Part shown: positions 15,433 to 24,475 of the stretch, piece after piece
Layout of the letters: each line of letters opens with the position of its first letter
Numbering within the stretch: the first letter of the stretch is position 1
Source: Dehalobacter sp. DCM
Lineage (GTDB): Bacteria > Bacillota > Desulfitobacteriia > Desulfitobacteriales > Syntrophobotulaceae
Direction of reading: 5' to 3'
Length of the DNA: 64,000 bases
Assembly (NCBI RefSeq): GCF_024972775.1
Contig: NZ_CP092282.1
Span: 1,178,001 to 1,242,000, forward strand
Notes under the pieces: generated by a model
The model's database searches: none
The model's input: the letters and a program-made list of their open reading frames with translations, nothing else
What the model was told of the DNA's origin: nothing
Made by a program: the position numbers and the translations under genes

Positions 15433-16224
15433 TTATTTCTGATAAAAAAATGAAGAGACAGTATTTAAACCGAGTTGGCCTTTGCTGAATAAGTGCTCAG
15501 TACTTCCCGTAAAGAGAATCCCGCCAGGATTGAGAGAATCTGTAAATTTTTTATACAGAGTATCTTTGGCATCATCCGTAAAATAGATGACGACATTGCG
15601 GCAGGCAATGAGGTCGAAGCTGCGCTCAAATCGGTCCGTGAGCAGATTCTGCATTTTATACGTAATGTTTTTCGCTATGTTTTGGCTTATTTGGTATCTT
15701 TTGTTCTGAACCGTAAAATATTTATCGATCAGCTTGGGTGGTGTACTGGCGAAATCCTTCTCGTCGTATACACCACATTGCGCTTGTTTCAGGACATTGG
15801 TGTCAATATCGCTTCCCACGATACTGTAATTGACATTGGGGAAATATTCAGTAAGAATAATACCCATTGTGCAGGCTTCCTGACCGGCAGAGCAGCCGGC
15901 GCTCCATATTCTTAATGACGAACGCGATTTAAGAAGTGTGGGTATTATCGTTTCACGAAATATATCCCATTGCTTAACATCGCGAAAGAATTGCGTCACA
16001 TTGATAGTTAAATGTTTGAAAAAGGCGTCATATAGGACTTGGTCCTGATTGAGGTTGCGGATAAAGTCAGTATAATTTTCCTGATATCCCCGCTGGCTCA
16101 TGAAATTCAGAATCCGTCTTTTCATCTGGTTCTCTTTGTAAAAATTGAGATCAAGTCCGCTGATGGAATGAAACGCTTGGACAAATTTGGAATAGTCAGT
16201 AATAGTGCCTGTAAAATATGCCAT
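15433..16224 (-). CDS. cheR: Chemotaxis methyltransferase CheR
   Basis: A 263-residue protein that uses S-adenosylmethionine to methylate glutamates of chemoreceptors. Seen: the N-terminal helical domain, HLTINVTQFFRD, the SAM-binding IWSAGCSAGQEACTMG, the acidic SDIDTNVLKQA and the late motif ACRNVVIYF. ATG at 16224 is preferred over an upstream in-frame start because AAGGAG precedes it at good spacing. It is not in the main che operon but next to yaaR and motAB. Its counterpart methylesterase cheB is at 38944-40095. Confidence 0.92.
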   Translation of the reverse strand: MAYFTGTITDYSKFVQAFHSISGLDLNFYKENQMKRRILNFMSQRGYQENYTDFIRNLNQDQVLYDAFFKHLTINVTQFFRDVKQWDIFRETIIPTLLKSRSSLRIWSAGCSAGQEACTMGIILTEYFPNVNYSIVGSDIDTNVLKQAQCGVYDEKDFASTPPKLIDKYFTVQNKRYQISQNIAKNITYKMQNLLTDRFERSFDLIACRNVVIYFTDDAKDTLYKKFTDSLNPGGILFTGSTEHLFSKGQLGLNTVSSFFYQK

Positions 16225-16275
16225 CGTGATCTGCTCCTTACGCATTAGAGTTCACATAATATCCGTCACCGGTCT

Positions 16276-16710
16276 TCAAGCCAATAGATCGATGATTAAA
16301 CCTTTGATTTCTCCAATCTTCTCCAAAATCTTCAGAGGTTCTGTTTGGGTATTCAGTACTTCCTGCCCGAGGTCCTCTAATGCTTTATTAATTTTATTGA
16401 CGTGTGCCATGATTTTGGGTTGACCCCGAAAATCCCAGAGCGTGTCTTCCTGCATCGTCCGGCTCCTTCCGAATGTCGACTGCAGAAAACCTTTGACTAA
16501 ATTTTTAAACTCGGTTAGGTTCTCGATGGATTTCGTTGCTGAAAGCTTTTTCCCGACAATATCGAGACGTTGAATAAAAACCTCCAGTTCATTGCTTTTC
16601 AATTGCCTTGATTGTGATAAAATGGTGCTGAAGTTGCTGTCTCTTTTTCCCGAAATCAGTTGATGACTGGCATCCATATTGCTTTTTTGATTTGTACCAT
16701 TTATTTTCAA
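16276..16710 (-). CDS. YaaR family (DUF327) protein
   Basis: A 144-residue helical protein of the YaaR/DUF327 family, common in Firmicutes and often near motility or DNA-maintenance genes; function unknown. Recognisable parts are the NFSTILSQSRQ segment, the LVKGFLQSTFG block and the HVNKINKALEDLGQEVL tail. The TTG at 16710 (MKINGTNQ) is chosen because GAAGGGA lies nine bases before it and the family normally starts with MKIN; the upstream ATGs at 16728 and 16719 lack a spaced site. It lies 51 bp upstream of cheR on the same strand. Confidence 0.75.
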   Translation of the reverse strand: MKINGTNQKSNMDASHQLISGKRDSNFSTILSQSRQLKSNELEVFIQRLDIVGKKLSATKSIENLTEFKNLVKGFLQSTFGRSRTMQEDTLWDFRGQPKIMAHVNKINKALEDLGQEVLNTQTEPLKILEKIGEIKGLIIDLLA

Positions 16711-16743
16711 TGCGATCATTCCCTTCATGAAAGGATCAGCTCT

Positions 16744-17784
16744 ATGATTTCGCGCCGAATTTTTATTAAAATTGCCGCCGGTTTAACAGCATTTATCCTG
16801 CCTTGGACTGCATTGCCGGGAATTTGTGGGAACGTTGTCAGGAATCTTTTGGGAAGGCCAGCCGTTTTGTTTGGTAGTGATGTCAGTGAAGAAATGATCG
16901 TTCCTTCGGATCAAACGCTTTCCAGAAAAGCGATGGATGATATCACGGTTTTAGCCGGTGATGATCTTGAAGGGCGACGAGCCGGTACGGCCGGAGAGAC
17001 ACGGACTCTTGTCTATCTTGAGTCCCAGTTTAAATCACTGGGTTTAAAATCATTCAGTGGGGATAATTATTGGCAGCTATTTTCTATCCCGGCGATGAAA
17101 GAAACTGTGATCAATGGCAGGGCCCTTTTTCGTCCGGACGCGAATGATACATTACGAATTCCGGCGGCTAACATCGTCGGCGGGATATTAGGAGAAAATC
17201 ACAATAAGACGTTAATCCTGTCAGCTCATTTCGATCATCTCGGTATCTATAACGGCAAACTTTATCCCGGTGCGAACGATAATGCGTCCGGTGTGGCTTG
17301 TATCCTGGAAGTGATGCGCAGATTAGTTAAAGAAAAACGTGAGGGGTTTAGACCGAAAATCAATATTGCGGCTGCTTTTTGGAGCGGTGAAGAAATGGGT
17401 TTTCGAGGCTCAAGGTATTTTATCCAAAACCCGCTCATACCCTTGGAACAAATTCGAGGGGTGATCAATGTGGATACGGTGGCTTATGGTGCCGTCAGTG
17501 ATTTTATTCTCTGGTCAGCCGGCGAGCAATCCGCGTCACTGATCACTACCTTGAAGAAGGCTGCCCGGGTTAACGGTGCGATGATAGAAACCGCATCAGG
17601 CGGGGGACACCATAGTGATGAGTTCGCTTTTCAAGGAACAACGGTACCTGCTGTGACGTTACTCAGCAAAGAGTGGCTTACGCTAAACCATACGCCTGAG
17701 GATACGGCAGAGCATATTAACAAAGAAAAATTGGATATGATCTGTTCTGTGGTTTATAAAGCGGTCAGAAGCATCGCTTATTGA
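16744..17784 (+). CDS. Tat-exported M28-family aminopeptidase
   Basis: A 346-residue predicted zinc aminopeptidase. The N-terminus MISRRIFIKIAAG is a full twin-arginine motif (SRRxFxK) followed by a hydrophobic stretch, so the folded enzyme is probably exported by Tat. The M28 ligands are visible in order: SAHFDHLG (His), PGANDNASG (Asp), SGEEMGF (Glu pair), INVDTVAYG (Asp) and GGGHHSDEF (His). ATG at 16744 follows GAAAGGATC. It stands divergently from yaaR and converges on motB with 8 bp between stops. Why a peptidase sits among motility genes is unknown. Confidence 0.85.
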   Translation: MISRRIFIKIAAGLTAFILPWTALPGICGNVVRNLLGRPAVLFGSDVSEEMIVPSDQTLSRKAMDDITVLAGDDLEGRRAGTAGETRTLVYLESQFKSLGLKSFSGDNYWQLFSIPAMKETVINGRALFRPDANDTLRIPAANIVGGILGENHNKTLILSAHFDHLGIYNGKLYPGANDNASGVACILEVMRRLVKEKREGFRPKINIAAAFWSGEEMGFRGSRYFIQNPLIPLEQIRGVINVDTVAYGAVSDFILWSAGEQSASLITTLKKAARVNGAMIETASGGGHHSDEFAFQGTTVPAVTLLSKEWLTLNHTPEDTAEHINKEKLDMICSVVYKAVRSIAY

Positions 17785-17792
17785 TTTGTGCT

Positions 17793-18632
17793 TCATTCCG
17801 TGCTATAACGGCCAGGCTCCAAAACGTCATACTTCGAACGAAGGATGACCAGGTCGACCCGACGGTTGGCGATACGCCCCTGCTTCGTGTTATTGTCGGC
17901 GACAGGCCGATATTCACCGTATCCCACCGCGGATAAACGGAGAGGACTGATGCCGCCTTCTTTCGCCATCAGCTGAACAACGTTCGTTGCTCGAATAACT
18001 GAAAGCTCCCAATTGCTTGGAAAGTTAGCATTATGGATCGGCAGATTGCAGGTGTGACCTTCCACACGAATATAATTTGGCGAAGCATCAAGCACGGAAC
18101 TGATCTTTTTGAGTATGTTGCTTGCCTTCGGGGTAATATCAGCGGAACCGCTGCTGAATAACAGTGTGTCTTGAATGCTGATGACTAAGCCCCTTTCTTC
18201 AATTGATGAATTCAGTTTACCCGATATACCGTTTTCTTTGGCGAATTGGTCAAGTTTGGTTTTGATTCCTTCAATGGTGAGATCTTCTTGCGTATTTGGG
18301 CTGCTGTCCGCTGGCTCATTAGCAGGTAATGACGTCGGCTCAGAGCTATTTGGGCTTACTTGGCCCGGTAAGCCGGGATTAGAAGCTTTCCCGCCTTCAA
18401 TGACGGATGGACCGACTGAAGAAGTTGACAGATCGAGCTCAGACGACGCAGCACCGCCAAGCGTTACGCTTAATGAATCAGCAATTGCTCTGAATTTTTT
18501 GGCATCTAACTGACTCATTGAATACATAACGATGAAGAAAATCATAAGCAACGTTATCAGGTCAGAGTAGGTGACCAGCCAACGATCCTGTCCGGGAGTA
18601 TGTGTTTGCAGTTTTCTGTGCCTTCTGTTCAT
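17793..18632 (-). CDS. motB: Flagellar stator protein MotB
   Basis: A 279-residue stator subunit: one N-terminal transmembrane helix with the proton-binding aspartate (Asp24) in VTYSDLITLLMIFF, a Ser/Pro-rich linker (about 65-115) and a C-terminal OmpA-like peptidoglycan-binding domain (VEGHTCNLPIHN onwards, SVIRATNVVQLM, GYGEYRPVADN, RRVDLVI). With MotA it forms the ion channel that turns the rotor. It lies 14 bp after motA on the same strand. Confidence 0.93.
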   Translation of the reverse strand: MNRRHRKLQTHTPGQDRWLVTYSDLITLLMIFFIVMYSMSQLDAKKFRAIADSLSVTLGGAASSELDLSTSSVGPSVIEGGKASNPGLPGQVSPNSSEPTSLPANEPADSSPNTQEDLTIEGIKTKLDQFAKENGISGKLNSSIEERGLVISIQDTLLFSSGSADITPKASNILKKISSVLDASPNYIRVEGHTCNLPIHNANFPSNWELSVIRATNVVQLMAKEGGISPLRLSAVGYGEYRPVADNNTKQGRIANRRVDLVILRSKYDVLEPGRYSTE

Positions 18633-18646
18633 AGGTTCACCATTTC

Positions 18647-19438
18647 TTATTCAAAAGTATCTGCCATGATTTCAGGATATCCTGACGCATTCGGAATATA
18701 GCCCAGGTGTGTTTTGAGTTTTTCTTTAAGTATGAAAGGGTTTTCCCCGGATTGGATGGAAATGATTCCGTCCAGGATCATTTCCATTTTCTGAACTTCC
18801 ATCTGGCTTTTTAATTTTAGTTTTGTCGCGATGGGCAAGTAGATCAGATTAGCAAAACACACACCGTAAAGCGTGGCGATAAAAGCAGCTGCAATGGACC
18901 CCGCCAATTGGTCTGAATTGGAGAGATTACCCAGTACATGGATAAGTCCCATTACAGTCCCGATGATTCCCAAGGTAGGGCTATAACCGCCGGCGGATTC
19001 AAAGAAGCTTATGCCAAACCGGTGGCGGGTTTCCATAACATTGATTTTGGATTCCAAAATATTTTTTGTTATTTCGGCGTCGGTACCATCAATAACCAGC
19101 TGCATACCCTGACGGGTAAATGTATCTTCGATGCTATCTAATTCCTGTTCCAAGCTTAAGAGGCCTTCCTGCCGGGCTTTTTCAGAAAAATGAACCAGCT
19201 TGAAATACGCATCCTCCGCTCCAAATGCATGGTCAGTGAAAGCAATTCGCAGCCATTTTGGCAGATTTCTAAGCTCCTTGAGGGGGATGCCGATCACGGT
19301 AGCGCCCAATGTGCCAAGGACAACGATAAGAAAGGGCGGGATACCGACTAAAGCTCCCAAATGTCCTCCCTCGAGGATAAAGCCAAATAATATGCCAAAT
19401 AACCCGATAACCAAACCCAGAATCGTGGTTATATCCAT
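18647..19438 (-). CDS. motA: Flagellar stator protein MotA
   Basis: A 263-residue membrane protein with four hydrophobic helices, the cytoplasmic loop carrying FSEKARQEGLLSLEQEL, and the GYSPTLGIIGTVMGLIHVL segment with the conserved prolines of the channel helices. It partners MotB. The ATG follows GGAGGAAATAATAC. Whether the pair uses protons or sodium cannot be decided here. Confidence 0.94.
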   Translation of the reverse strand: MDITTILGLVIGLFGILFGFILEGGHLGALVGIPPFLIVVLGTLGATVIGIPLKELRNLPKWLRIAFTDHAFGAEDAYFKLVHFSEKARQEGLLSLEQELDSIEDTFTRQGMQLVIDGTDAEITKNILESKINVMETRHRFGISFFESAGGYSPTLGIIGTVMGLIHVLGNLSNSDQLAGSIAAAFIATLYGVCFANLIYLPIATKLKLKSQMEVQKMEMILDGIISIQSGENPFILKEKLKTHLGYIPNASGYPEIMADTFE

Positions 19439-19557
19439 GTATTATTTCCTCCTAATGTATTGCGGATATTGTACTATGGGATATCATTTCTCAGCAATAT
19501 GCCTCTGTACGTAAAATCTCTCTATGAATAAGTATACTATTTATATTAACGTCATTT

Positions 19558-19582
19558 AAACCCAAAAAATGAAGGGTTTTTT
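19558..19582. terminator. Weak hairpin with T-run in motA-flgM gap
   Basis: AAACCC and GGGTTT form a 6-bp stem with a run of T following on the plus strand. The gap between motA and flgM (19439-19886) also holds a repeat fragment and a candidate sigma-28 site, and otherwise nothing recognised. Confidence 0.3.
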
Positions 19583-19597
19583 AAAATGTTTTCAGTT

Positions 19598-19667
19598 GGT
19601 ACCTTATTTACCCTAAATCGTATATATTCTAGCGGCAGATTTTCTCTGATCCTGCGTTGTCTTCCTG
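19598..19667 (+). repeat. Left-end fragment of the MITE-like element
   Basis: About 70 bp match the left part of the elements at 9392 and 12936: GTACCTTATTTACCCTAA, then CGGCAGATTT and CCTGCGTTGTCTTCCTG. The remaining two thirds are absent. Confidence 0.55.
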
Positions 19668-19811
19668 TTTTCTGATAACCAGATGAAATAGTCTTTAAAT
19701 CAAGAAAATTATTTGGGTCTTTTGCATTTAAAATAGAACAATATGCGTTGAAAAATGAAGTAATGGTATAAAAATGAAAGGATGGAAGAGGTAATTTGGA
19801 AAAATGGGTTT

Positions 19812-19838
19812 TCAGGTTGAAGGATCAATAGACGATAA
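19812..19838 (+). promoter_or_regulatory. Candidate sigma-28 promoter of flgM
   Basis: GACGATAA (19831-19838) matches the sigma-28 -10 GCCGATAA at seven of eight positions. The -35 region 15 bases upstream is TCAG rather than TAAA, so the call is weak. Confidence 0.35.
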
Positions 19839-19886
19839 CTTTTATGTATTGGTAAACAAATAATGCGTAAATGGGTTGGTGTTAGT

Positions 19887-20168
19887 ATGAAAATCGAAGG
19901 AACGTCCACACCATCTGTGAGCGGCATACAAGCCGTATCGCGGGCTGCTAAAATTGAAAGATCGAATCCTATCACGGAACAAGATAACATAAATGTATCC
20001 CAGGATGCCCAGGTCTATCAGAAATTGGTGCAAAAAACAAAAGAACTGCCGGATATTCGGGAGGATAAAGTTAAAGCTATATCTGAACAGATTGCCAAGG
20101 GTGAATTCAGTTTTGACGCGGCATCGATTGCAGAAGGCATCCTTTCTTCCAAAGAGACAGGAGGTTAA
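19887..20168 (+). CDS. flgM: Anti-sigma-28 factor FlgM
   Basis: A 93-residue protein. The C-terminal half (DKVKAISEQIAKGEFSFDAA then IAEGIL) is the conserved sigma-28-binding region. FlgM holds the sigma factor encoded at 59087-59836 inactive until the hook-basal body is finished and FlgM is exported. ATG at 19887 (MKIEG) is taken as the start because the family begins with MKI; an upstream ATG at 19863 is possible. The downstream flgN starts three bases after the stop. Confidence 0.88.
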   Translation: MKIEGTSTPSVSGIQAVSRAAKIERSNPITEQDNINVSQDAQVYQKLVQKTKELPDIREDKVKAISEQIAKGEFSFDAASIAEGILSSKETGG

Positions 20169-20171
20169 TTA

Positions 20172-20657
20172 ATGACCGAATATGTTGCCGATTTAGAAAA
20201 CAATCTTAAACAGCAAATTACGATCTATCGCCGCTTAGTAGAATTGGAGCAGGAAAAGCAAAAAGCCCTCGTTGAAAATGTGATTGAAAAAATTGATACA
20301 ATTACCGCCCAGGAAGAAACCATTCTGCTCGAAGTCGGACATTTAGAGGAAAAAAGACTTCACTGGGCAGAATTTTTTGCCAAAGAAACACAGAAAAATA
20401 GTGACGATATTACGCTTACTGACCTGTCCGCCAACTTTCCCAGTTTAGAATCAGTCAGAATTGATTTAGAGTCGGTTATCGGAGAATTGCGTAATCTGCA
20501 TGAAGTCAATACCCAGTTGCTTGAAAATGCTGTTAAACTGGTTAACTTTACAGTTCGGCTGCTGACGAATGATCGGCAGACGACGTACAGTAACCCGGGA
20601 GATAAAGGCAATAGAGTCCAACCAAACAGCTTGAAAGTGATTGACCGAAGTATTTAA
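20172..20657 (+). CDS. flgN: FlgN-family flagellar export chaperone
   Basis: A 161-residue, mostly helical, coiled-coil-prone protein (LEQEKQKALVENVIEKIDTI). FlgN binds the hook-associated proteins FlgK and FlgL before export. The call rests on helical character and position: it lies directly between flgM and flgK-flgL, the conserved order in Firmicutes. Confidence 0.82.
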   Translation: MTEYVADLENNLKQQITIYRRLVELEQEKQKALVENVIEKIDTITAQEETILLEVGHLEEKRLHWAEFFAKETQKNSDDITLTDLSANFPSLESVRIDLESVIGELRNLHEVNTQLLENAVKLVNFTVRLLTNDRQTTYSNPGDKGNRVQPNSLKVIDRSI

Positions 20658-20739
20658 GACGAATAGCCGGCGGATCGGACGGTGAAAAATGGATAGAAAC
20701 TGTTACGATCGGCAATACGGTTCAGAGGGGAAATAATCT

Positions 20740-22857
20740 ATGAATTCCACATTTTTTGGTCTTGAATTAGCGAGCCGAGCGCTCAGCTCGCAGCAGGCGG
20801 CGTTAGGGGTTACGGGACATAATATTTCCAATGCCAGTACCCCGGGTTATACCCGCCAAATAGCGGAGCTTAAAACTTCGGTGCCCATAACTCTGACAGC
20901 GGGAGGCAAGTTCATGACACTGGGGACCGGATCAACTATGGATACGGTGTCCCGGGCCCGGGATGCCTATTTGGATGTGCAATTCCGATCTGAGACCTCC
21001 AAATTTGAATATTGGTCCGTGCAGCAAGACACACTCGAATTGCTTGAAAGTATGATGAACGAACCGTCGACTTACAGTCTCAGTAATGATATGACCAAAT
21101 TTTGGAATTCGTGGAGTATCTTAGCCAACAACCCGCAAAATGCCGGGGTGCGAACCTCGCTGATTGAACAAACCAAGACGCTGGTGGATACGTTTCATCA
21201 TATGAATACGCAGCTGACAGAAACTCAGAATGATCTTGACAGCAGTGTGACAGCGGCAGTAACGAAGATTAACACGATAGCCGAACAGATTGGCGCCCTT
21301 AATATTCAAATCAAAAATAGCGAGGTAAGAGGGGATAATCCCAACGACTTAAGAGATCAAAGAGACAGTCTGGTGGACGAATTATCCAAAATCGTTCCGG
21401 TCAAAGTCGTTGAGTCCCGTGATCCGGCATTTACTGACCGCACGGTGAATAATTATAAAGTCATTATTGGCAATGAAAACGATCCGGATAACGTCTTGGT
21501 TGATTATCAAACGGTACGGCATCTTCAAAGCCCACCCCCAACGGTGGATGGTTTCACCAGGGTAGTCTGGACTGACGCAGCTTCTCCGGCTGTTAATACC
21601 GGCTCGGCAGTCACCGTGCCGCTAACCATCAGCGACGGCGAACAGATTGCCATCAATATCGATGGCACGAGTTATAATGTGGATCTTTCCAGTATACGCG
21701 GCACCTATGACGGGTCGCCGGGGCATACCCTGACAGACTTGGCAGCCAACCTGCAAACCGTGATTAATAGTGTTTCGGGACAGGCGGATATTACCGTCGC
21801 CTATGCGGGAGGACACTTAACGCTTACCTCCGGAACCTCCGGGGGTACGTCATTAATCGCCTTTGAGCCCGTCACCGGCAGTTTGGGCCGTACATTCACT
21901 GATCCGGCTCCGTTGGCGGACGCTTCTTCCAATACCGGTGCGGTAACCAGCATGACCGCCTTAGGAACCTATTCGGGCAAAGGAAATACCCTGAAGGCAA
22001 CCTATAACGGGACCACAAGTACGTGGGAGTTATCGGACAATAGCATCCCGCCGCTGACCGCAGCCGGCCTTACCTTAGCGGGCATCACCGTGACTGTCGT
22101 CGGAGCGCCTGCCGACGGCGACACGTTTACCCTTGATCTTTCAGTCCATGACAGTATGGCAAATCTCGGCTTTACACCGGCGGTTGCCAGCAACTGGATC
22201 GATCTCGGCACCAATATGGGACAGCTGGCCGCCAATATCACCATGCGGGATAATTACTTGGATAATATTCGCTCGCGCTTAGATACGTTGGCAGCAGGCA
22301 TCGCCGATGCGGTTAATGTGCTGCATCGTACAGGGCAGGGTCTTGAATTGGAATCCACAGGAATTGATTTTTTTGCAGCCAGTGACGGGACAGCGATAAC
22401 CGCCGCTAACATTCAGATCAACACGGTTGTTGAAAAGAACTATAACCGCATCGCTTCCGGTACGAGAGTGAATCCGCTGGAAGTCGGAGACAGCACCGTG
22501 GCTTTGGCCATATCCTCTTTGGCCAGTGGCTGGAGCAGCATAGAGACGCAAATCGGGCAGAATATATTTGGAATAAACGGTGCGAATCCGGTGAAGGGCA
22601 CCTCTTTTTCCGATTATTACGGATCGATGATTTCGGATTTGGGGGTCAACTCGGAGCAGGCGATTAGAATGGTGAAAGGTCAATCCGTGCTAGTCGAACA
22701 AATGTATACTCAGCGCGAACAACTTTCCGGTGTTTCCCTGGATGAGGAAATGACCAACCTTATAAAATTTCAGAAGGTATATAGTTCCGCTGCCCGCTTG
22801 GTTACGATGCTGGACAGCATGTTTGATAATCTTTTGGGGATGGGCACCACTAAATAA
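20740..22857 (+). CDS. flgK: Flagellar hook-associated protein 1 FlgK
   Basis: A 705-residue first hook-filament junction protein. The N-terminus (FGLELASRALSSQQAALGVT then GHNISNASTPGYTRQ) and C-terminus (SGVSLDEEMTNLIKFQKVYS) are the conserved coiled-coil parts. The protein is about 200 residues longer than the 507-residue B. subtilis FlgK because of a central insertion (about residues 265-480) rich in Thr, Ser and Gly, including a segment like the flagellin-hook IN motif (EQIAINIDGTSYNVDLSS). The insertion should be exposed on the surface of the junction. It is followed 21 bp later by flgL. Confidence 0.93.
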   Translation: MNSTFFGLELASRALSSQQAALGVTGHNISNASTPGYTRQIAELKTSVPITLTAGGKFMTLGTGSTMDTVSRARDAYLDVQFRSETSKFEYWSVQQDTLELLESMMNEPSTYSLSNDMTKFWNSWSILANNPQNAGVRTSLIEQTKTLVDTFHHMNTQLTETQNDLDSSVTAAVTKINTIAEQIGALNIQIKNSEVRGDNPNDLRDQRDSLVDELSKIVPVKVVESRDPAFTDRTVNNYKVIIGNENDPDNVLVDYQTVRHLQSPPPTVDGFTRVVWTDAASPAVNTGSAVTVPLTISDGEQIAINIDGTSYNVDLSSIRGTYDGSPGHTLTDLAANLQTVINSVSGQADITVAYAGGHLTLTSGTSGGTSLIAFEPVTGSLGRTFTDPAPLADASSNTGAVTSMTALGTYSGKGNTLKATYNGTTSTWELSDNSIPPLTAAGLTLAGITVTVVGAPADGDTFTLDLSVHDSMANLGFTPAVASNWIDLGTNMGQLAANITMRDNYLDNIRSRLDTLAAGIADAVNVLHRTGQGLELESTGIDFFAASDGTAITAANIQINTVVEKNYNRIASGTRVNPLEVGDSTVALAISSLASGWSSIETQIGQNIFGINGANPVKGTSFSDYYGSMISDLGVNSEQAIRMVKGQSVLVEQMYTQREQLSGVSLDEEMTNLIKFQKVYSSAARLVTMLDSMFDNLLGMGTTK

Positions 22858-22878
22858 TTTCGGGGCAGGTGACGATAA

Positions 22879-23799
22879 ATGCGGGTAAGCAATAACATTT
22901 TATCCCACAATCTATTAAGCAATCTTGAACAATCCAATCAAAAAATGGTTCTGCTGCAGAATCAGCTGGCAACCGGCAATAAGATTACCAAACCCTCGGA
23001 TGATCCGATTGGCACCGAGACGATTATTCGGTTCAACAGTTCCATCACCACCATGGAACAATGGAAAACCAACGCCGATGAAGCGATTGCTTATCTGCAA
23101 TCCAGTGAAAGTGTGTTAAGCGGGATGACGTCCATGCTGCAACGAATCCGGGAATTGACAGTTCAGGGGGCCAATGGTTCTCTCTCTAATGACGACCGTT
23201 CCCAAATCGCCAAAGAAGTGGATCAGCTTAACATGCAGTTTCAGGTTATGGCCAACAGCCAGGTGAATTCCAAATATATATTTTCCGGCAGCAAGATTGA
23301 CACGCCGCCGCTTTCTGGGAGTGCTACCGTTCCATTTACGTTGACCCAATGGGAAGGGAATGATAAAGTGATCCAAATGGAAGTTGGACCGAATGTGGCG
23401 GTGGGGGTGGCGATTGAAGGCTCCAAACTGTTTGGTATTACCCACAATGGCGATGGCACGGAAAGTTCCAGCTTTTTCAGTACCTTGAATAAACTGAGCT
23501 CCGCGCTGACCAACGGCGACGAGACCCAGATCAATGAAGCCTTGGCTGAAGTGGATGATCATTTGGATAACTTTCTGGCCTTACGGTCAGAATTAGGAGC
23601 CAGAACCAATCGCATGAGTACGATCGGTGATCAGCTCGTTAATAATGTGATGAACCTCAAGCAGAATCTGTCGGCTGTTCGCGATGCCGATCTGGCGGAA
23701 ACCATCATGGATTTTAACGCAGTCAATAATACATACAAAGCGGCGTTATCTGTTGGCGCTCAGATCATCCAGCCGTCGCTGGTTGATTTCATCCGGTAA
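22879..23799 (+). CDS. flgL: Flagellar hook-associated protein 3 FlgL
   Basis: A 306-residue second junction protein, related to flagellin at both ends: N-terminal NNILSHNLLSNLEQSNQKM with QLATGNKITKPSDDP, and C-terminal DLAETIMDFNAVNNTYKAAL. It joins FlgK to the flagellin filament. In operon with flgK upstream and the YviE-like gene 23 bp downstream. Confidence 0.94.
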   Translation: MRVSNNILSHNLLSNLEQSNQKMVLLQNQLATGNKITKPSDDPIGTETIIRFNSSITTMEQWKTNADEAIAYLQSSESVLSGMTSMLQRIRELTVQGANGSLSNDDRSQIAKEVDQLNMQFQVMANSQVNSKYIFSGSKIDTPPLSGSATVPFTLTQWEGNDKVIQMEVGPNVAVGVAIEGSKLFGITHNGDGTESSSFFSTLNKLSSALTNGDETQINEALAEVDDHLDNFLALRSELGARTNRMSTIGDQLVNNVMNLKQNLSAVRDADLAETIMDFNAVNNTYKAALSVGAQIIQPSLVDFIR

Positions 23800-23822
23800 A
23801 GACCTTTTAAGGATGTGCTCCC

Positions 23823-24386
23823 ATGATTGACCTGCAATTTTACCGGCAACCGCCTCAGCTCGGTCTGGACATCCCTAAAGCGAGCTATGATTTGAACGTC
23901 AGAAAGGCGGAGGTGGCTATTCAGCAAGCGCCTGCGGAGATTGAGCTGTCGTCTACTTATCCGGATGTGCACGTGGATACATCCGCGGTGCGCCAGGCAT
24001 TAGGCTATGGCGGCCCGGAGATTAGGGCCATGTTATTTGCCCAAGAAGCCAAAGGAGACTTCCTGGAAAACCTCGAGCAAACGGTTCAGCAAGGCTATGT
24101 CTTTGCTGATACGACCAACCGGGCGACTATTCCCGAGATCGTCAGCCGCTTCGCCGAGCCGGGTGAGAAGGAACTTGCGGTTGTGCCGCTGCCTTCGATC
24201 TCGATGCGCGGTATCCCGTCGACACTGGATTTTCAGGCTCAGCTGGGAGGGACAGAGACGCAGCTTGAGGATTGGGGCGAGGTAAGCATCGACAATTTTG
24301 CACTGCCCCTGCTGAAAGTGTACTGGGAACAAGAACCGTATCTGAAGATTGAGGCGGTGGGGCAGATCGTTGATGTTCAGGAATAA
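23823..24386 (+). CDS. YviE-like protein (DUF6470)
   Basis: A 187-residue protein in the position of Bacillus yviE, between flgL and fliW. The start MIDLQFYRQPPQLGLDIPKA and the following VRKAEVAIQQAPAEIELSS fit the DUF6470/YviE family. Function is unknown in all members I know of; conservation of place suggests a link to hook-associated proteins, FliW or CsrA. Confidence 0.75.
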   Translation: MIDLQFYRQPPQLGLDIPKASYDLNVRKAEVAIQQAPAEIELSSTYPDVHVDTSAVRQALGYGGPEIRAMLFAQEAKGDFLENLEQTVQQGYVFADTTNRATIPEIVSRFAEPGEKELAVVPLPSISMRGIPSTLDFQAQLGGTETQLEDWGEVSIDNFALPLLKVYWEQEPYLKIEAVGQIVDVQE

Positions 24387-24394
24387 CGTGTTTA

Positions 24395-24422
24395 ATCCCA
24401 GGCACGTGAGAAGTACTGGGAT
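24395..24422 (+). other. Hairpin between the YviE-like gene and fliW
   Basis: ATCCCAG (24395-24401) pairs perfectly with CTGGGAT (24416-24422), with a 14-base loop. No T-run follows, so it may attenuate or mark a processing site rather than terminate. Confidence 0.35.
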
Positions 24423-24475
24423 ACAAATCACTGTCGGAAAGACAATACAGTAATACCACTGAAGGAGTGATAGGC

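Noticed and set aside
15493-15915. 140-codon plus-strand frame
   Set aside because: Antisense to cheR, whose SAM-binding motifs are intact.
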